This document shows positions 60,370 to 64,000 of a stretch of 64,000 nt of DNA, piece after piece. A model generated the notes under the pieces. That model had not been told where the DNA came from, made no database searches, and was given only the letters and a program-made list of their open reading frames with translations. How positions within the stretch are numbered: position 1 is the stretch's first letter; the number at the start of each line of letters is the position of its first letter. Source of the DNA: Pantoea dispersa. GTDB taxonomy: Bacteria > Pseudomonadota > Gammaproteobacteria > Enterobacterales > Enterobacteriaceae. Location of the stretch: positions 116,240 through 180,239 of the forward strand of contig NZ_SCKT01000009.1 of assembly GCF_014155765.1 (NCBI RefSeq). Direction: 5' to 3'. Made by a program: the position numbers and the translations under genes.

Positions 60370-62520
60370 ATGCTATTTACCGTTCTGCGTTTCCTCTGTC
60401 GCCTGTTATGGCGCGTTGAGCTGCGTGGCGATCTGACTGCCCTGCACAAAGAAAAAGTGCTGATCACGCCAAACCATATGTCGTTTCTCGATGGCGTGCT
60501 GCTGGCGCTGTTTCTGCCCATCAAACCGGTGTTCGCCGTCTATTCCTCGATCAGCGAACAGTGGTATATGCGCCTGCTCAGGCCGGTCATCGACTTCGTG
60601 CCGCTCGACCCCACCAAACCGATGTCGATCAAACATCTGGTGCGCATGATCAACGAAGGGCGTCCGGTGGTGATCTTTCCGGAAGGGCGCATTACCGTCA
60701 CCGGCTCATTGATGAAAATCTACAGCGGCGCTGGCTTCGTCGCTGCGAAATCCGCCGCCACCGTGGTGCCGATGCGCATTGAAGGCGCAGAGTACACCCC
60801 GTTTGGCCGCCTGGCCGGGGTGTTTAAACGCCGCCTGTTCCCGCGCATTACTCTGACGGTGCTGCCGGCCACGGTAATTCCCATGCCGGAAGCGAAACGC
60901 GCGCGCGACCGCCGCGTGCTGGCCGGTGAGCATTTACATCATGTGATGATGGAAGCGCGCATGGCCGTGCGCCCGCGCGAAACGCTGTTCGACGCTTTTC
61001 TCAATGCACGCACCCGTTACGGGCTGAGCAAACCCTGCATCGAAGACATCAACTTTAAGCCGGACAGCTACACCGGGCTGCTGAAAAAAGCGCTCGGCGT
61101 CGGACGCATTCTGGAGCGCTACAGCCAGCAGGGCGAATTCGTTGGCCTGCTGCTGCCGAACGCTACGGTGACCGCGGCAGCGATTCTCGGGGCTTCACTG
61201 CGCGGTCGCGTGCCGGCCATGCTCAACTACACCGCCGGCATCAACGGCATGCGCGCGGCGCTGACCGCCTCGCAGGTGAAAACCGTGTTTACCTCGCGCC
61301 AGTTCCTGGAGAAAGGCAACCTGTGGCACCTGCCGCAGGGGCTGACGGAGGTGCAGTGGATCTATCTGGAGGATCTGAAGGATACCGTCACGCTGCAGGA
61401 CAAACTGTGGATCCTCGCGCACCTGCTGCTGCCACGCCGGGCACAGGTTGCCCAGCAGCCAGAAGACGCGGCAATGGTGCTGTTTACCTCCGGCTCGGAA
61501 GGCAATCCCAAAGGCGTGGTGCACTCGCATAAAAGCCTGCTGGCGAACGTGGAGCAGATTCGCACCGTGGCGGATTTCACCCCGCGCGACCGCTTTATGT
61601 CGGCGCTGCCGCTGTTCCACGCCTTCGGCCTCACCGTCGGGCTGTTCACGCCGCTGCTGACCGGCGCGCAGGTATTCCTCTATCCCAGCCCGCTGCACTA
61701 TCGCATCGTGCCGGAGCTGGTATACGACCGTAACTGCACCGTGCTGTTTGGCACCTCGACCTTCCTCGGCAACTATGCGCGCTTTGCCAGCCCGTACGAT
61801 TTCGCCCGGCTGCGCTACGTCGTCGCCGGTGCCGAGAAGCTGCAGGAAGGCACGCGCCAGATCTACATGGAGAAGTACGGCATTCGCATCCTCGAAGGTT
61901 ACGGCGTGACCGAATGTGCACCGGTGGTGGCAATCAACGTACCAATGGCCGCCAAATCGCATACCGTAGGCCGTATTCTGCCGGGCATGGATTCACGTCT
62001 GATTGCGGTACCCGGTATTGAGCAGGGCGGACGGCTGCAGCTGCGCGGTCCGAACGTCATGAACGGCTACCTGCGGGTGGAAAACCCCGGCGTGCTGGAG
62101 CCACCGGTGGCGGATAACGGCGAAGGCGAACAGGAAGCCGGCTGGTACGATACCGGGGATATTGTCAGCTTTGACGAGGGCGGTTTCTGTCAGATTCAGG
62201 GGCGCGCTAAACGCTTCGCCAAAATCGCCGGAGAGATGGTGTCGCTGGAGAGCGTGGAGCAGATTGCCCTGAAAGCCTCGGCGGAGAAACAGCACGCGGC
62301 GTCGCTGCGGCCTGATGGCCAGCGTGGTGAAGCGCTGGTGCTGTTTACCACTGACAGTGAACTCAGCCGCGAGCGGCTGCAGCAGGCCGCGCGTGAGTTG
62401 GGGGCGCCAGAGCTGGCCGTGCCGCGCGACATTCGCTACATGAAACAGCTGCCGATGCTGGGCAGCGGTAAACCTGACTACGTCAGCCTGAAACAGCTGG
62501 CAGAAGAGGAGCGGGCATGA
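60370..62520 (+). CDS. aas: Bifunctional 2-acyl-glycerophosphoethanolamine acyltransferase / acyl-ACP synthetase
   Basis: 716 residues (E. coli 719). N-terminal PlsC-type acyltransferase (~1-190) with HX4D in [11 protein letters not shown] and [11 protein letters not shown]-terminal AMP-binding acyl-ACP synthetase (~235-700) with the P-loop [37 protein letters not shown] and [36 protein letters not shown]. Re-acylates lysophosphatidylethanolamine brought in by LplT. GGAGC precedes the ATG. Overlaps lplT by 4 bp. Confidence 0.97.
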   Translation: MLFTVLRFLCRLLWRVELRGDLTALHKEKVLITPNHMSFLDGVLLALFLPIKPVFAVYSSISEQWYMRLLRPVIDFVPLDPTKPMSIKHLVRMINEGRPVVIFPEGRITVTGSLMKIYSGAGFVAAKSAATVVPMRIEGAEYTPFGRLAGVFKRRLFPRITLTVLPATVIPMPEAKRARDRRVLAGEHLHHVMMEARMAVRPRETLFDAFLNARTRYGLSKPCIEDINFKPDSYTGLLKKALGVGRILERYSQQGEFVGLLLPNATVTAAAILGASLRGRVPAMLNYTAGINGMRAALTASQVKTVFTSRQFLEKGNLWHLPQGLTEVQWIYLEDLKDTVTLQDKLWILAHLLLPRRAQVAQQPEDAAMVLFTSGSEGNPKGVVHSHKSLLANVEQIRTVADFTPRDRFMSALPLFHAFGLTVGLFTPLLTGAQVFLYPSPLHYRIVPELVYDRNCTVLFGTSTFLGNYARFASPYDFARLRYVVAGAEKLQEGTRQIYMEKYGIRILEGYGVTECAPVVAINVPMAAKSHTVGRILPGMDSRLIAVPGIEQGGRLQLRGPNVMNGYLRVENPGVLEPPVADNGEGEQEAGWYDTGDIVSFDEGGFCQIQGRAKRFAKIAGEMVSLESVEQIALKASAEKQHAASLRPDGQRGEALVLFTTDSELSRERLQQAARELGAPELAVPRDIRYMKQLPMLGSGKPDYVSLKQLAEEERA

Positions 62521-63707
62521 GTCAGTCGGTGAATCCGGACGCCCCGTTGCTGTCGCGCAGTATGCTGGCGGTGATCGTGGCACAGTTTTTCTCTGCCTTT
62601 GGCGACAACGCGCTGCTGTTCGCCACGCTGGCGCTGCTGAAAAGTCAGTTCTATCCGGACTGGAGCCAGCCGATCCTGCAGATGCTGTTTGTGGCCACTT
62701 ACATTCTGCTCGCGCCGTTTGTCGGACAGATGGCCGACAGCTTTGCCAAAGGGCGGGTGATGATGTTTGCCAACAGCCTTAAGCTGCTCGGTGCGCTGGT
62801 GATCTGCTTCGGCTTTAATCCGTTTCTCGGCTACACGCTGGTAGGGGTCGGCGCGGCGGCGTATTCGCCGGCGAAATACGGCATCCTGACGGAGATCACC
62901 AGCGGCGCGCGGCTGGTGAAAGCCAACGGGCTGATGGAGTCGTCGACTATCGCGGCGATTCTGCTCGGCTCGGTGGCAGGCGGCGTGCTCGCCGACTGGC
63001 ATCTGCTGGCGGCGCTGGTGGTGTGTGCGCTCACTTACGCACTGGCGGTGGTGGCGAACCTGTTCATTCCGCGTCTGCAGCCAGCGCGCCCCGGCCAGAG
63101 CTGGCACGCTGGCGTGATGCTGCGCAGCTTTATCGCCTCGGCACAGCTGCTGTGGCGTAACGGTGAAACGCGTTTCTCGCTGCTCGGCACCAGCCTATTC
63201 TGGGGTGCCGGCGTCACGCTGCGCTTCCTGCTGGTGCTGTGGGTGCCGGTGGCGCTCGGCATCACGGACAACAAGACGCCGACCACGCTGAATGCCATGG
63301 TGGCGATCGGTATCGTGATCGGCGCGGCCGCGGCGGCAAAACTGGTCACGCTGCAAACGGTGCGGCGCTGCATGCCAGCCGGCGTGCTGATTGGCGTGAT
63401 GGTGGTGCTGTTCTCGCTGCAGCATAGCCTGCTGAATGCGTATCTGCTGCTGATGCTGATTGGTGCGCTCGGCGGCTTCTTTGTGGTGCCGCTCAACGCG
63501 CTGTTGCAGGAGCGCGGCAAAGATACCGTGGGTTCTGGCAACGCGATTGCGGTGCAAAACCTGGGTGAGAACAGCGCGATGCTGCTGATGCTGGGGCTGT
63601 ATACCGTGGCGATTAAGCTGGGTGCGCCGGCGGTCGCGACGGGCGTGGGCTTCGGCGCGCTGTTCGCCATGGCGATTGCCGTGCTGTGGTGGAGAAAGCG
63701 TCGCTGA
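62517..63707 (+). CDS. lplT: Lysophospholipid transporter LplT
   Basis: 396 residues (E. coli 397). MFS-fold inner-membrane flippase that moves lysophospholipids from the periplasmic leaflet to Aas. It starts [42 protein letters not shown], nearly as in E. coli, with twelve hydrophobic segments; [43 protein letters not shown] is the family core. Co-translated with aas. Confidence 0.97.
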   Translation: MSQSVNPDAPLLSRSMLAVIVAQFFSAFGDNALLFATLALLKSQFYPDWSQPILQMLFVATYILLAPFVGQMADSFAKGRVMMFANSLKLLGALVICFGFNPFLGYTLVGVGAAAYSPAKYGILTEITSGARLVKANGLMESSTIAAILLGSVAGGVLADWHLLAALVVCALTYALAVVANLFIPRLQPARPGQSWHAGVMLRSFIASAQLLWRNGETRFSLLGTSLFWGAGVTLRFLLVLWVPVALGITDNKTPTTLNAMVAIGIVIGAAAAAKLVTLQTVRRCMPAGVLIGVMVVLFSLQHSLLNAYLLLMLIGALGGFFVVPLNALLQERGKDTVGSGNAIAVQNLGENSAMLLMLGLYTVAIKLGAPAVATGVGFGALFAMAIAVLWWRKRR

Positions 63708-63726
63708 GCGGTGCAGAAAGGGACCA

Positions 63727-63941
63727 GGTCGCCATGAATGGCGACCCTACCCTGGCCGGGCGCGTACGCCAAAACCACAGCAGGTACGCGAGGGTAACAA
63801 ACCCTGTAGGGTGCGCGTTAAGGCGCACCAAAACCACAGCAGGTACGCGAGGGTAACGAACCCTGAAGGGTGCGCGTTAACGCGCACCAAAACCGCAGCA
63901 GGTACGCGAAGGTCACAAACCCTGTAGGGTGCGCGTTAAGG
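63727..63941. repeat. GTAG-headed REP elements: one inverted copy plus a 59-bp tandem repeat (2.9 copies)
   Basis: An inverted REP at 63727-63749 (minus strand GTAGGGTCGCCATTCATGGCGACC) is followed by direct 59-bp units at 63771-63829, 63830-63888 and a cut-off third at 63889-63941. Each unit holds a plus-strand REP GTAGGGTGCGCGTTAAGGCGCACC (copy 2 slightly changed) plus the shared linker AAAACCACAGCAGGTACGCGAGGGTAAC. The third copy is broken inside its hairpin at ~63941 by a new sequence. Confidence 0.88.
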
Positions 63942-64000
63942 TACAAACCGGCCACATGGGTAACACTTTAGACCGGGCACATGGGTAACAGTTATAAACG
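63942..64000. mobile_element. Probable end of an IS481-like insertion element (continues beyond the window)
   Basis: After the third repeat is interrupted, two near-identical 19-bp direct repeats follow: ACCGGCCACATGGGTAACA (63947-63965) and ACCGGGCACATGGGTAACA (63972-63990), 25 bp apart. As I recall, IS481-family ends have such repeated ...CCGG..ACATGGGTAACA blocks. No transposase is inside the window, so identity and orientation are inferred. Confidence 0.5.

Overview
This 64 kb window is enterobacterial chromosome. Gene content and order match the Escherichia coli epd-pgk-fbaA ... prfB-lysS block and the lysR-lysA-galR ... aas-lplT block almost gene for gene. The protein sequences, the accessory genes and the GC-rich coding suggest an Erwiniaceae member such as Pantoea or Erwinia. 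That assignment is an inference from recall, not a computed placement.

Layout. (1) 1-4614: epd (3' end), pgk, fbaA, mscS, argO. (2) 4593-8923: an accessory cluster of a large FAD oxidoreductase, an IclR regulator and an MFS importer, sitting where E. coli has argO next to yggE. (3) 9143-19037: yggE, argP, rpiA, serA, fau, 6S RNA, zapA, ygfB, pepP, ubiH, ubiI. (4) 19593-24887: glycine cleavage operon gcvT-gcvH-gcvP, then the SDR gene ygfF. (5) 24948-33980: bglA with an RpiR regulator, trhA, ygfZ, sdhE, cptA, fldB, xerD, dsbC, recJ. (6) 33984-36746: a lipoprotein-type subtilase autotransporter inserted between recJ and prfB. (7) 37298-39926: prfB, with its programmed +1 frameshift, and lysS. 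(8) 39927-42501: a 36-bp tandem array, a lipoprotein serine protease and an MFS exporter. (9) 42498-46471: lysR, lysA, a GNAT gene, a REP cluster and galR. (10) 46668-60280: an expanded galR-aas interval with a BisC-like molybdoenzyme, two OmrA/OmrB-type small RNAs on either side of an FtsI/PBP3 paralogue, and a four-gene RND efflux operon with its own outer-membrane factor. (11) 60370-63707: aas and lplT. (12) 63708-64000: GTAG-headed REP repeats and what looks like one end of an IS481-like element running off the window.

How the genes relate. The conserved backbone covers lower glycolysis, serine and glycine one-carbon metabolism, ubiquinone hydroxylation, lysine synthesis, arginine/lysine export control (ArgP/ArgO), Fe-S and flavin maturation (YgfZ, SdhE), disulfide isomerisation, recombination, and lysophospholipid recycling (LplT/Aas). 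The accessory genes mostly concern the envelope and nutrient uptake: proteases, efflux, a spare septal transpeptidase and an uptake/oxidation cluster. They sit as discrete insertions in an otherwise E. coli-like order.

Most notable signals: the two Omr sRNA genes separated by a PBP3 paralogue that has Asp in its SxN motif; the 288-bp array that looks like an amplified REP hairpin and gives misleading open frames; the FAD oxidoreductase/IclR/MFS cluster with a perfect inverted repeat upstream of the transporter; and stem-loops beside the Shine-Dalgarno sequence of the autotransporter. No CRISPR array, complete IS element, prophage, tRNA or rRNA was seen.
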